Positions 11,521 through 23,128 of a DNA stretch of 64,000 nucleotides are shown here, piece by piece. The DNA comes from Phymorhynchus buccinoides (Eukaryota > Mollusca > Gastropoda > Neogastropoda > Raphitomidae). The translations under genes were made by a program, and so were the position numbers. Position 1 is the stretch's first letter. Each line of letters starts with the position of its first letter. The stretch is from assembly GCA_017654935.2 (NCBI GenBank), contig CM065693.1, positions 20,599,091 through 20,663,090 on the forward strand, given 5' to 3'. The notes below the pieces were generated by a model that worked only from the letters and a program-made list of their open reading frames with translations, was not told where the DNA came from and did not search any database.

Positions 11521-12080
11521 TTCATGATTTCAGACCTTTCAACCCTGTAAATCTGTATCACCGTGTGTCTTTCAATGCAAATAGACACTATCACAACAAT
11601 TACATCATCTATCATGGGTGCAACTTTTCCTGGTATACAAGGATTTCCTGTTTTTGAAGTTTACCAGAACAGGAATTTCCTTTTTTTAAAATTTGTCAAA
11701 CACTTTTTTTTTTAACACTTTAAAAGAAGCATTTCTATAAATTGTAGAAAAAGCAAACTAAAATACCTTCATAAATCAATTTTTGCTTCAGCTGCAGGGA
11801 GACATTACATTACTCCTAGACCCTGGCCTTTCAGGTTTTTTCATTTTGTGTAGTTGCACCCTTGTTATCTTTACACTGTGTTGACGCTTTCCTTTTTTCA
11901 TCTTGCCCAGCAATCAAAAGGAAAACACCATTGAAAATTTGTATCAAATAGTGTAAAAACATTGCTTTCAGCAGCCATCGACATAACGACTTGGGAGAAA
12001 AAAAAGATTGGCTGGTGAGTCTTATGACATCTTAGAAACTTGATTTCTAATGTATGTTAACTCAATTGCCTTTTCTTTTT
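11521..12080. other. Mostly unassigned; diverged repeat near 11605-11720
   Basis: The block gggtgcaacttttcctggta with ggatttcc recurs in diverged form near 14395-14465. Otherwise nothing was recognised. Confidence 0.3.
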
Positions 12081-12084
12081 TTTG

Positions 12085-12185
12085 CTGTCCCATCTGGGCC
12101 GGGCGTTGCTCCCATGCCGATCATTCCGAGTCCCAACTCGCAGCCACACCTCCGCTTGTTCAGGTAGCAGATTCTGAGACCAGCA
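12085..12185 (+). repeat. Dispersed repeat fragment, shared with 29315-29400 (reverse)
   Basis: Both contain tgtcccatctNNgggccg, gatcattccgagtcccaact or close variants in the same order. Confidence 0.45.
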
Positions 12186-12424
12186 GTCCAAGGGGAGCTA
12201 ATCTATGTTAGGCCGTCAGGAAGCAACCAACCGAGGAGACAATTGCCATTTTCTGTCAGCCATCAATTCTTTGTTGATTGCATTTTTAAAAATTGATTTC
12301 CATCTGGACCAATTTAAAAGCAATTATCCTCTTGAGTCAGAAAAGGTTTCATCCCTTGTAAATGTTCAGACAAACATTTTAATGAGGCTTTATACTGAAA
12401 ATTATCTTCCCCTGATTCGTCACT

Positions 12425-12850
12425 AGGTGGCGCTTGCACGTAGGCCCTAAAGCCTGCACGGCCTAGGCATCCATTGTTGCTAGGTCTACTCTCTCTCTAG
12501 TTCATGTCTCTCTCTCTCTTCTCTCTCTCTCTCTGTATCTCCCTCTCTGTTTCTCTCTCTCCCTCCTTCTCTCTCTCTCTGTTTCTCTCTCTCACTCCTC
12601 TCTCTGTGTGTCTCTCTCACTCCTCTCTCTCTCTCTCTGTCTCTCCCTCCTCTCTCTCTCTCCATCCTTCTCTCTCTGTCTCTATCTCTTTCCCTCCTTC
12701 TCTCTCTCTGTCTCTCTCTCCTTCCCTCTCTCTCTCTCCTTCCTCTCTCTCTCTCTCTCTCCGTCTGTCTGTCTCTCGCTCTCCCTCCTTCTCTCTCTCT
12801 CTCTCAAGTGAACAGGGGGCCTCACGTGAAAGCGCCACCTACATAAAATT
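12425..12850. mobile_element. Element with inverted ends around a long CT tract
   Basis: ctaggtggcgctt at the left and aaagcgccaccta at the right form inverted ends. Between them lies an impure (CT)n tract at 12490-12805 broken by GT, CCC and GTCT interruptions. Diverged relatives of the flanks occur at 55240-55450. Confidence 0.45.
12490..12805. repeat. Imperfect (CT)n microsatellite
   Basis: About 315 bp of CT-rich sequence with many interruptions, so probably an old array. The Ser/Leu-rich open frames over it are repeat translations. Confidence 0.9.
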
Positions 12851-12978
12851 ATCGCCCTTGGGCAACACGAAGAAGCAGTATAAAGCCTGATTGAAGAGGC
12901 TGAAATTTAAACACCCAAAACAAGAAAATAAATGACGATACACCATAATTTATTGCCACAATTTGCTGCAGACAAAAC

Positions 12979-13482
12979 TTAACTCATTCCGGACGAATTA
13001 CGAGTATACTCGGAACAGGAGAACTCAAGTCAGGGCCTACTTACGAGTATTCTCGGAACAGCGATTTTTTAGGCTAAAATTTGTCCAAATCCATGTTTTT
13101 GTTAATCCAAACCACGTTTTTTGAGGTACATCTCTTCATCTCTGTTCCAGCTTTCATTTGACTTATGTTTGGCACTTCTATCTTAATTTGTAATGTTAAA
13201 AATGTAAAAAAAAAAAACAGCCCTAGACAAGCCTCAGAAAATACTCCAATACGTTTTCATTAACAGTGATAGTAATAATGAGACTAATGATTCAGATTTT
13301 AATACAATTAACCATGATCTCAAAGCGAAAAATGAACTCGGATCAAACCAGTAATGTTGTCAAAACTGAATCATTGACAGCATGAGTTTTGTTGCACTTC
13401 TTATTTGTTATATTATTTTCTAGGCAGCCCCAGGCCAGTAATGAAGTTTACCTAGTTGGCAGTGAAGTCCTGAAGGGGTTAA
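12979..13482. mobile_element. Probable TTAA-type MITE, diverged
   Basis: TTAA lies at each end, with ends ttaactcattccggac and (reverse) ttaaccccttcaggac, 12 of 16 matching. The interior contains gagtatactcggaac twice in variant form. There is no ORF. Confidence 0.5.
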
Positions 13483-13605
13483 GAGGATAAAATGTAAGCA
13501 CCAAAACAACAAAATAACTGACTCAACACACCTTCAATGTAGTCACATAATTTATTACTATTTGCAAACCACACATGCATAACACCAATTGCTCACCTGG
13601 AGCCG

Positions 13606-13638
<33 letters not shown>

Positions 13639-15261
13639 ACACACACACACAAACAAAAAAGCAAACATTATTTTGTAACATACAAAAAATTTGAGTTTTG
13701 ATAACATGTTCTTTGAGATCTTTATGAACGAATCCATCATTCAAATAAAAAATGATCAAAGATAAAATGTGTGCAATGATATACGACTTGGTGCTGTATG
13801 ACAAGTCGTAAAATAAATCATAAGCACAAGCGAACAATGATAAAAAGGATTCCCAGGGCTTTCAGCTATCCCCAAGTAAGGACCTTGTAAGGACCTGTAG
13901 GCCTAAGGATAATGTTCATCTTTTAGCCAACGATCTTGAAAGGAACACTTTCCCAGCATTGTGAACAATGTCTAAGCAGATACAAAAACTATGGCTGACA
14001 CAGATATACGCGTTTTTTCGCAAAACGACACCAGGATAAAGAACTAGATTTCAGTCCAATTTCTTTTGACAACTCGCGGTGCATCATTCGTCTGCTAAGC
14101 GGTCATTTGAAATGGGGAGGGGGGTAAGGTGGAGTAGGTGCTGAGCGATGTGTCTCAAGTGTAAAAGTGCTGCTTCTGCGATCTATTTTGAGTATGGTCT
14201 TGCTGCTCAGTGCAGTTTTTGGCAGCTGTCAGGACTTGCAAGGACCTTGAAGTGAATGTAAGCACTTGTAAGACCTTACTTGGAGATTTCAATTTGTCAA
14301 GACTTATAAGGACTGGTAAGGCCCCCATGAACCCTGTTAACTGTATGCAATGACATTTGGATTTGTATGACTTGGTCATAAAATAAATTACATCGGTGCA
14401 ACTTTTTCCTTTTCACAAGGATTTCAGTATTTTTTACATGAAACTGATTTCCTTTTTTTTTTTTTAAATCATAAAAAAACCCGGCAACGGTGCATCGACT
14501 ACAAGTGATGGCGGACGTTTTGAACTTGGTCGCTCTAGCCCAGAAGTGCTCCTTCAAATAACATCGCCCATATTGTTTTCAAACGCAACTAAGGAAGGTT
14601 TATGGGAATAAAAAAGAAGAAGAAAAGAGGGGGCCACCCATGGGACTCGCCCCTGTTCCCTATCAGGGCCTGGGTGGCCCATGGATCCCTGCCTTTCATT
14701 TTTTTCTCGTGTTTAGGAATTGGACCCATGAAATTATAAGCATAAACGAACAATGATAAAACATGCTGAATAAGAATTATATGATCTGCTGCTGTATGAA
14801 TGACTTAGGCATACAATAAATTATAAACAAAAAATACAAAACAGAAATGTCTGGACATGCATACAACTATTCACATATCTTACAGTAGGGAAAATAATCT
14901 GATGCAATGTATGTTTGAACTTTCAAAGAACTATTGGCAAAAAGAAACAAAAAAAGTACATGCACTTTGATTTCATTAACACTGTTCGCCTTTTGATAGA
15001 AAAAAACACTCATGGTTTTAAAGCTATTATGATGATGAAGAATATTTTTATTTATAATCAATAAAATGCCCTTAGTGATTAACTCTTTTAGTACCATGGG
15101 CGAATACATTTGCCCAGTTCATCACTCTCCACTCCCACCAAATGCAGACATTCACTACCAAGTACCCTGCCATGTGTTTATTTTTCAGAGCTTATATCGG
15201 TGATTTTTCTGTTGAAAGAAACGCATGCGCATTTGGAAAAAATAGTTACACCCCTCATGTT
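13483..15261. other. Intergenic; (CA)n at 13605-13640, otherwise unassigned
   Basis: The stretch has a short CA tract, a region with repeated taaggac/cttgtaag words at 13870-14330, and a GC-rich block at 14625-14695 resembling parts of 15810-15910 and 18420-18530. No conserved frame was found. Confidence 0.35.
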
Positions 15262-15600
15262 GGTTGAGATGCAACTGACAACCAAGAACGTAGAAAAATA
15301 CATGGCTCTAGAAGATGTAATTAGACACAAAAGAGAATATTTACCCCCTCTTGTCGGTTGAGATGCAACTGACAACCAAGAACGTAGAAAAATACATGGC
15401 GCTAGATGTAATTAGACACAAAAGAGAATATTTACCCCCTCTTGTCGGTTGAGATGCAACTGACAACCAAGAACGTAGAAAAATACATGGCGCTAGAAGA
15501 TGTAATTAGACACAAAAGAGAATATTTACCCCCTCATGTCGGTTGAGATGCAACTGACAACCAAGAACGTAGAAAAATACATGTCTCTAGATCTAATTAG
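15262..15600. repeat. Tandem repeat, about 93 bp unit, 4 copies
   Basis: Copies of ggttgagatgcaactgacaa start at 15262, 15356, 15447 and 15541 (spacing 94, 91, 94). The spacing differences are explained by a 3-bp deletion around gctaga-aga-tgt. Confidence 0.9.
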
Positions 15601-15935
15601 CATGGATGCTCCTGCTTTCAGGATGTCCTGAAGTTCAGGATTTTTTGTCCAGGATGTCCTGAAGTTCAGGATTTTGTTTATTGCCTGGAGCTGGCATCGC
15701 CAGATTATCGGAATTTGAGAAGATGCATTTTGCTGGTTATAGAGGTCATGAAGTTTAACCAGAAGTGAAAGTGCAACGAAAGCCTGTCAGTTACATTGTT
15801 TCCCTTCAGCTTCCAGGGGGCATTACCCTCCGGAACCCCCAGGAGGGGCGCTGTCCCTGCACTCCTCTGGGGCCTGGGCGTCCTCTGGACCCCTGCCTTG
15901 CAGGAATTTTTTTATTGCCCAGGAGCACCGATGAA
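15600..15935. repeat. Dispersed GC-rich repeat fragment
   Basis: There is a direct duplication of caggatgtcctgaagttcag, then a block with gggggcattaccctcc and ctggacccctgcc that recurs in variants at 14640-14695 and 18415-18530. Confidence 0.45.
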
Positions 15936-16208
15936 TTAGACACAAAAGAGCTATCACAAACAACAGTTTTTCTTTTTTTTTTTGATTGAAGGATGTAACT
16001 GTAAGGATAAAGGTCATTTCACATAGCAATTGTCCATATTGTTGGGATAACATAACAAACTTGAGAAAAAAAGCTAATTTTATTCTCAAAATGTGCTAGC
16101 GGAATAAGTAAGCCAGGATGCTTTTTGTGTGTTGATATTCACCGAGCTTCAGTATTGTCAATTCTTAGAAGATTTTTTAGGTTCAGCATTCATTGCCCAC
16201 ATACAAGC

Positions 16209-16520
16209 CTTCTTCTTCTTCTTCTGTGTTCCCAGGCCATATGGCCATAATGAGTAAGGTTTTCAGTTCTCACTGGTCTCCCCGCTGCGTACAGCCGACA
16301 CATTCTGATTTTGGAGTAGCTCAAAGGAGAAAAATTTGGAAGATGTTTTTGAAAAAAGGCAGGAGGATGGGCCAATAAGTCAGAAAGATAGATGACAGAA
16401 AGCAAAGGGAAAAGGCAGAGTCAAAGACTGGTAGATTAGAGGAAGTTACAAGCACAGAACTTCCAGAAGGTGGGGGAACTATTTTTACAAAAGACCTCCG
16501 GTATCCCCACAGGGAGACAT
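16209..16520 (+). repeat. Dispersed repeat family D, type-A head
   Basis: It starts with (CTT)n, then ctgtgttcccaggccatatg, then the shared body ending in cttccagaaggtgggggaac and a gtatccccac end. Confidence 0.75.
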
Positions 16521-17065
16521 ACAAGCCAAGTTTACAAGTTACCGTACTGGCAGAAAACACTTTTAAATCACAAGTTACCAAAAAATGTAACTGTATTACA
16601 GGTCCATCAGAAATATTCTGTGACTGTGAAAGAGGAAAAAAGAGCAGTTATAAACAACGCAAACAACAACCAGCTAAAACAAATGTACAGATTTTGATGC
16701 CAATAAAGCAGTTTCCCATATTTTTTTGGTAATAAAAAAAATCACAACACCAAAACAACATCAAATCAAATGACTTTAACAACACAAAATACTAGCATGC
16801 AAAAACTAGAAAGCACTGACTAAGTACAAACCACATTCAAGAACACTCCTCAATCTGTTGGTGTACAGCCCAGTTTTCAACGCAGGGCATGCTCTAGGCT
16901 TTTAACATGTAGAATAAAAGATGGGAAGTAACTCAAACCATACTACAATTCTCTTGGTTGTGTATCTTAAAAAAAGAGCTGAAACTTGGTCTTTCACCTC
17001 AAGAGAGGAAAACTTGCAAGAAATTATTTTATCAACACAATAAGACTTGTTTGTTTGTTTGTCTT
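16521..17065. other. No recognised feature
   Basis: AT-rich sequence lacking conserved frames or clear repeats. Confidence 0.35.
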
Positions 17066-17225
17066 ACCCTGCCTTAAAGACTCCAGGGATCATCCCAACA
17101 GACAAAGCACTTGAACACTATGGTACAAATGCACCAGCTAGGGATGAGAACATTATGTGAGTGACCGATTTTGATTACCCCACCACGTGGGCAGCCACAC
17201 TCTGACTTTGGAGGAAGAATTTAAA
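17066..17225 (+). repeat. Dispersed repeat family R4
   Basis: It has the same blocks as at 9511: agactccagggatcatccca, cactatggtacaaatgcacc, ccaccacgtgggcagcc. Confidence 0.8.
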
Positions 17226-17750
17226 TGATCCCCAGCTTTAAATAGCTTAAACTGTTATTTCAAGCATGACACCTTCGTAAGACACATGCTATTTAATAAA
17301 AATATGTTATAAACTTTAAAATTGGTTCATAGCAAATAACACACGTGAAGAGGGTAATAAAACAAACAAAAAACCAGATTCTTGGATGACAGACCAGATT
17401 ATCTCCAAATTTTATTCAAATCTGACTCCTCATAACTTCTTGAACAGCTTTGCTCTTCGACAGACAGACTGAAAAAGCATATAAAACTCCTCAGCAGTGG
17501 TAAAAAGATGATTCAGCTTTCAAGGAACTTCCAAGTATAGACTGTCACATTTCCGCCCCCCTTTCCCATTTTCTTTTCTGCAGTGTAAGTAGCAGACTCT
17601 TCACAGACTTTAATCAACAGGACAGAAACAGTAATACTGTACACAACATACAACCTTTTCAGTTTTGGCACACCTTTTGACTATCACAACATTGAGAATT
17701 AGGCTGTGTAAACATATACGATGAACTTCTGCACGGAAATCCAGTAAATA
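17226..17750. other. No recognised feature
   Basis: No frame, repeat or RNA gene was recognised. Confidence 0.35.
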
Positions 17751-18010
17751 ACTAGGTATTAGGTACTTTATAGTCACAGAGGCATCTGTGTGAAACTCGG
17801 GTTGCTCCCACCTGGGGAGCAGTACGTACAAATTCCACGGCAGTTAAAAGTCGGTAAGAGCAGGGAGAAATCCTGCTGCCTGGTATGACCAAATTGATAG
17901 CTAGGCTTCCCAGTTCTGCCCCCACTCCCTCCTCACCCCCCAAAAAAAAATGGGTAGGTGCTCCATTGGAGAGCAGCCCGAATTTCACAGAGGTAAGTCT
18001 CTGTGACTAG
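17751..18010. repeat. Two SINE 3'-end fragments
   Basis: On the - strand, 17751-17825 matches the end of the tRNA-headed SINE (ctttatagtcacagaggc, ggttgctcccacct). On the + strand, 17945-18010 is a variant 3' end (gaatttcacagaggtaag, tctctgtgactag). Confidence 0.6.
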
Positions 18011-18414
18011 AATATACCAAATACTAAAAAAGAAGGAAAAAATAACGCGTTTCTGCACAAAAACGTGTGCGCTTATTTTTTCTTTCTTTCTTTTACTTAT
18101 TTATGGGTTTCCGTGCGAAAGTTCCACGTATGTGTGTACGTGCGCTTGAGAAAAAGTCTGTCAGTGACAACATTTGAACCGAGATTATAATACATTACTT
18201 TTGATTACAGTAAAAGTAGGCAGAATAGGACAAGGATCGATGGAAAGAAACTGTTGAACAACCTATCATTATATGACAAACATGAGATAAATAAGGATGC
18301 ATAAAACAAACAATGTATCCATTTGGTAGAAAAATGTATTGATAAATAACAGTGAAATAGTGATCAGCTAGATACATGGATGCAACTGGATAAAATCCAA
18401 AAACAGGCAAGGCA
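18011..18414. other. No recognised feature
   Basis: AT-rich DNA with nothing assignable. Confidence 0.35.
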
Positions 18415-18540
18415 GGGGTCCAGGGGCCGCTTAGGCCCGTGGCAGGGTACAGGGGCGGAGGGTCAGGGGGGCATTGCCCAGGGTACAGGGGCGGAGGGTC
18501 AGGGGGGCATTGCCCCTCTGAAGCTGAAGAAAAAGCAAAA
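18415..18540. repeat. GC-rich repeat with internal tandem duplication
   Basis: gcccagggtacaggggcgga and ggtcaggggggcattgccc occur twice, spaced about 42 bp. Confidence 0.6.
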
Positions 18541-18689
18541 TCATACTTAATCTGAAGCTTATTCCAGGCTTGTAAAGAGAGAATTCAACACTTTTTTCCC
18601 CTTGAACCAAATTTTTTTGGGGGGGTCAAAATTTGTAAAAACAGGCGCCGCCTCATATGCGAGGCAAGATTGCATCCGTGTACCGTATT

Positions 18690-18838
18690 TTTCGGACTAT
18701 AAGGCGCACCTCCCAAATTTGACACAAAATTCAGATTCGATTGTTATATTTTCTTACTGTTTTAGTAGTCATATTATAAAGCACAGGGGTCTCAGTCTGG
18801 GAAAAAAGCATCGCCTTATAGTCCGTAAAATACGGTAG
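18690..18838. mobile_element. Short MITE with TACCGTATTTT ends (family H)
   Basis: The left end is taccgtatttttcggactat and the right end is atagtccgtaaaatacggta, an almost perfect inverted repeat with flanking TA. There is no ORF. Related ends are at 19084, 19998 and 26300-26686. Confidence 0.7.
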
Positions 18839-19083
18839 ATAAGACGTGCTATTCATTTTGTCATTTAACTGCTATGCTGAACAGATCCTGGATGCGTAGT
18901 TTTATTCCATTCTCCTTTCACAATCGCATTCCACAAAAATAACGGGAGATTCTACTATGATCAGTTCGGTGTGATATACATTACTCAATGAAACTCACCA
19001 ATGCACAAGTTCTGTCAAAACTAACTGATGCATTTGCAGGACCAAAAAAATGCAAACAAAATATATAAGAAAATTAAAAAACA

Positions 19084-20110
19084 TACCGTAAAATGCGGAC
19101 TATAAGCCGCTACTTTTTTCCTCAACTTTGACCCATGCGGCTTATAGACTGGTGCGGCTTATCTGTGGATTTTTTCCCCATTCTACATTTATCAGTAATA
19201 TTAAATCTGTTTTTTGTTGTTTTAAAACAAATTGTTGGGTGAAAGCTGGAAGCTACAATTACAAAAGGAAAAAAGATATTTTTTGGTGGTGTTAAACTCA
19301 TTTCACAGATTACATATTACACAATTGTGATGCAGCACAGGAAAACAAGGCTAATGTTATAAATGATCACTTTTGACTTATTCATATTTTCAGAAAGGCC
19401 AGAGACAACAGATTAACAGGCAAAAAACAGAATTCATCCATCTCTAATAGTTTATTTTTAACAATTTTTCAATCAATCAAATCTCTCTCTCTTTCTTTCT
19501 CTCTCTTGTGGCTGCCCGACTTTAGCCTCCTTTTCCTGTGCTGCATCACAATTGTTTCTTTACTCCAAATGTAGATCTTTTAATTACAAAAATGGCAGTC
19601 CTCCGCTCAGTTAAAAAACATGGTGTAGGTATGCCTAACAGCATTGTGTGCATTTGTAACAGAACAGCAGCAGGTGGCTACTAACATGTGTGTGTGCGTG
19701 CATGTGTGAGTGCATGTACACAAATTTATGAAACTGCTTTTAGAGAAGGATAAACTATTTCCAAATACTGAGAATTATTTTCAAAGAATATTAAATCCAT
19801 TTTCAGAGAATTTAACAAACTTCTTGAGAAGACAACTTCCAGGCAAAACCACTTCTAAAAATCACAAAACTACACCCAAAATCACAAAACTACACCCAGA
19901 GAGAGCAAAACCATGAATAGAAAATGTATACTGCTTTGAGGAAACACAAAAACATCTTGATAATGCAAAACTAGTCGTGAAACGCAAAAATTACTACTGT
20001 GCCGTAAAAACTGGACTATAAGACGCACCTGTATATAAGCTGCATCCCTTAAATTGACAAAATGTTAGGTATTTATTCACATATAAGCTGCACCAGTAGA
20101 ATAGAATACA
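19084..20110. mobile_element. Family H-related ends
   Basis: taccgtaaaatgcggactat with ctataagccgc lies at 19084-19165. gccgtaaaaactggactata with agacgcacctg lies at 19998-20110. They match the right (reversed) and left ends of the copy at 26300-26686. Whether the two belong to one element is unclear; the DNA between (including CT-rich 19480-19510) is unassigned. Confidence 0.45.
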
Positions 20111-20909
20111 AAACAAACATCAAAGCAGCAGCGAAACCCAAGAAATAACTTGGCAGTCAGTTTGTTTGTTCTGTACACAATACACACTCCACAGCGGTTG
20201 TAAACAAGACATAAACACGCTTCAATGCTCACTTTCACATCCTTGTTCGACACACATTAAATAAATAAATCAAACAAACACATTAAATTGGATTCATAAA
20301 ACCATTCCTCAAGAATTTTCTCTTCAATGTTAACACTTTTATTCAAATATTATTCTGTTTGTCAATAAACTGAACTTTATAGAACATGGCTAGTAAAAAA
20401 AATAACAAAGTTCACAATACTAGAATTATTATCAAATTTTTAAGCTAAATCTTTTTCCTATGCATCCATCAACATTCCAAGTATTGAATAAATTAACTCA
20501 TCAAATAAATTGCATACTTTGGAACCTGGCAAAATCACTCATACAGGCTCCAACTTAAACATGGTCACCTCAAATTATCATTCATAGCATATTTATCTCA
20601 CTCAAGTATTGGCTAATTTTCTTTATCGATTCATTTTTTTAGAACCTGACACTATGGCTTACAGATACAAAAATTAACTTTGTTTTTACAACCATCAAAA
20701 TCTTCATTGAGGCTACAACTCACAAACTCATGGATTTCATTCATCAATGATTTCTTTGGTGTAAAATGCTCATATATCTCGGCACAAACTGACATAAACC
20801 GTCTTTACAGGTTGAAAGGTACAGAGAATAGGGAAACAAATACCACCAACAAAAACACTCAGCAAGTTTGTCAATGAAACAGTTTCTAGCTTTCCAAGCA
20901 CATTTTTTA
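20111..20909. other. No recognised feature
   Basis: AT-rich, with no recognised frame or repeat. Confidence 0.35.
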
Positions 20910-21295
20910 TTATCTTCTTCTTCTGTGTTCCCAGGCGATATGGCCATAATGGGTGAGAAACATAAGTGTCTGGTTTTCAGTTTTCACTGGTCTCCCCCCG
21001 TTGCATTCAGCCAGCACATAGGAAAAAATGTGGAAGGTTTTTGGATAAAAGGCAGGAGAATGGGCCAATAATTCAGAAAGATAGTAGATGACAGAAAGCA
21101 AAAAGGAAAAAGGCAGAGTCAAAGAGAGGGACACATTAGAGAAAGTTACAAGCACAGAACTTCCAGAAGGTGGGGGAACTAATTATACAAAAGACATGGT
21201 ATCCTAATGGGGAGAGACTCATGCAGGGCGGGGTCGACCAGCTCCCCGAATGGAGGCACGAGGTATCCACCCACTGCCACAAGCTGCTCAGGTAC
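20910..21295 (+). repeat. Dispersed repeat family D, type-A head, long 3' part
   Basis: The head is cttcttctgtgttcccaggc. The body then continues past the usual end into ggggagagactcatgcaggg and tggaggcacgaggtatccac, as also seen at 38660-38740. Confidence 0.75.
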
Positions 21296-21396
21296 CGGGT
21301 ATTCATAAAAAGATCTTACTGTAATTGCGCACCTCTTAAAGATGATGTGCATTCAAACTAACCCAGCCAATCCACTATCACTCCTGCAGGATCACA

Positions 21397-21968
21397 TTAA
21401 AGGTGGACCCTGACGGATGAGTTTTTGCAAGAAACACTTCGAGATCACAAGAAAGACTGCCTTTTCAAGGATCGGAACACTCACTTTGCTCTGGTTTCTT
21501 AGAAATCAAACCGTCAAAACGGCGATTCCTCCTTGGCGGAGATGCCGGAGAGAGAAACCATTTTGGATGGGGTGGGTGGAGGTCACTCATTGTGGTTGAA
21601 ACTTTTTTTTTGGTAGTGCAGTAAAAAAAAAAAAAAGGGAGCTATTTTCTGTGTTGTGAGTGAAACTCCTTTAGGTAAACTGTATAAAATTTAACAAAAA
21701 AATTAGTAAAAAGTCTTGTATTGTGAAAATATTGTGCAAACGATTTGGTCTAAACTCAGGCGGCCATTAAAAAAGAGAAGTCACATGCCTTCTCTTTCAC
21801 TGAAAGAATTTGACTTCCAGCACCTCCGCCAAGAAGAAATCGCCGATTTGATGGTTTGATTTCTGGGAAACCAGAGCAAAATGAGCATTGTGATTTTTGT
21901 AAAAGGTGCTTTCCTGGTGATCTCAACATATTTCTTGCAAAAACTCATCTGTCAGGGTGCCTCTTTAA
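21397..21968. mobile_element. TTAA-bounded foldback element
   Basis: The left arm, about 21397-21545, and the right arm, about 21815-21968, are inverted copies (ccctgacggatgagtttttg versus ccctgacagatgagtttttg, then ctctggtttc, atcaaacc, ggcgga). TTAA lies at both ends. The spacer is about 270 bp and non-coding. Confidence 0.7.
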
Positions 21969-22169
21969 GGGATGACAAATGTCAGCCTGGAGGTAGAATG
22001 GAGGACTAACTACCAGGTACACTGTCCTTATGTGCTACATTTTTTCTTTGAGACCTCTTGCTATCCTCACTCTCCTTTCATTCGAAACCACACACCCATC
22101 TTAGCAGCTTCAAGAAAAAAACAAGAGGTATGGGTTGCGTCCCTTATTTGAAATCCCTTGTAACCAGCC

Positions 22170-22505
22170 TGCACCCTCTTTATTCTTCTTCTTCTTCTTC
22201 CTCGTTCGCTCAAACAGTTTCCTGTCATATGAGCGTAGATGCGTCATGCTGCCGTTATGCGCCTCACTAAGAAATAGTTAGGCCCAGCATGTCCGACTTC
22301 GACTGAAGAAATCTTTGTAAGAATCTATAGAAAAAAAGGCACGAGAATGGACCAGTAAGACAGAAAGATAGCAGATGACAGCAAGCAAAGGGAAAAGGCA
22401 GAGTCAAAGAGAGTGACAGAATTAGAGGAAGTTACAAGCACAGAATTTCCAGAAGGTGGGGGAACTATTTGTACAAAAAGATCCCCGGTATCCCCACGGG
22501 GACCT
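22170..22505 (+). repeat. Dispersed repeat family D, type-B head
   Basis: It has a (CTT)n start, then tgtcatatgagcgtagatgc, gtcatgctgccgttatgcgc and the shared body to cttccagaaggt-equivalent positions. It carries a second AATAAA on the - strand near 22170. Confidence 0.75.
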
Positions 22506-22506
22506 C

Positions 22507-22512
22507 TTTATT
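22507..22512 (-). terminator. First canonical AATAAA on the MBD2/3 strand after its stop
   Basis: The + strand reads TTTATT. No TTTATT occurs between here and the stop at 25252, so with a canonical signal the MBD2/3 3' UTR would contain the whole minisatellite and the foldback. A non-canonical signal nearer the stop is equally possible. Confidence 0.3.
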
Positions 22513-22660
22513 CAATCAAACCATTAACAAGTCAGCAGGGGCACAACAAGGGGAGAAAATTAAAACAGCCAAAGAGGTAGAATGTGGAAAGCTAAAAAGC
22601 TAAACGATCACCAAGTGTTACATTTCTTCTTCTTCAAGATCCCTTGTAACCATCCTCGGC

Positions 22661-22792
22661 AAAGGTCAAGATGTGCCACCCCCCCCTGCATTTCTCGGTT
22701 AATTCCATTTTTCCGTTTTTGCCTTTCTTACCAAACATAAAGCTGTATTTCATTAACCTTTTCAGCTAATTATCTTTTTGGAATACTAACCC

Positions 22793-22829
<37 letters not shown>

Positions 22830-23073
22830 ATAAGATGGAAAAACGCAATGAACCACGACTGTGACAAATGCTGCGGTGTACTGCAGTACATAGGGGGGGG
22901 GGGGGGGTCCTATTAGATAATGGCCTTTATCATGACTGCAATTAATTATTGAACAAAGATAATTAGCTGAAAATGTTCATAAAATACAGCTTCATGTTTG
23001 GTAAGAAAGGCAAAAACGGAAAAATGGAATTAACCGAGAAATGTAGGGGGGGGGGGGCACATCTTGACCTTTA
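22661..23073. repeat. Large foldback (inverted repeat) with poly-C and poly-G inside
   Basis: Arms at 22661-22776 and 22955-23073 are near-identical inverted copies (aaaggtcaagatgtgcc, catttctcggttaattcc, tttgcctttcttaccaaaca, cagctaattatcttt). The interior has about 31 C at 22799-22829 and about 15 G near 22893-22907, which continue the symmetry. Confidence 0.85.
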
Positions 23074-23128
23074 CCCCATCCTCAATAACAGGCATGTCGT
23101 CAAACCCCATGGGGAGAGGGCGCTATCT

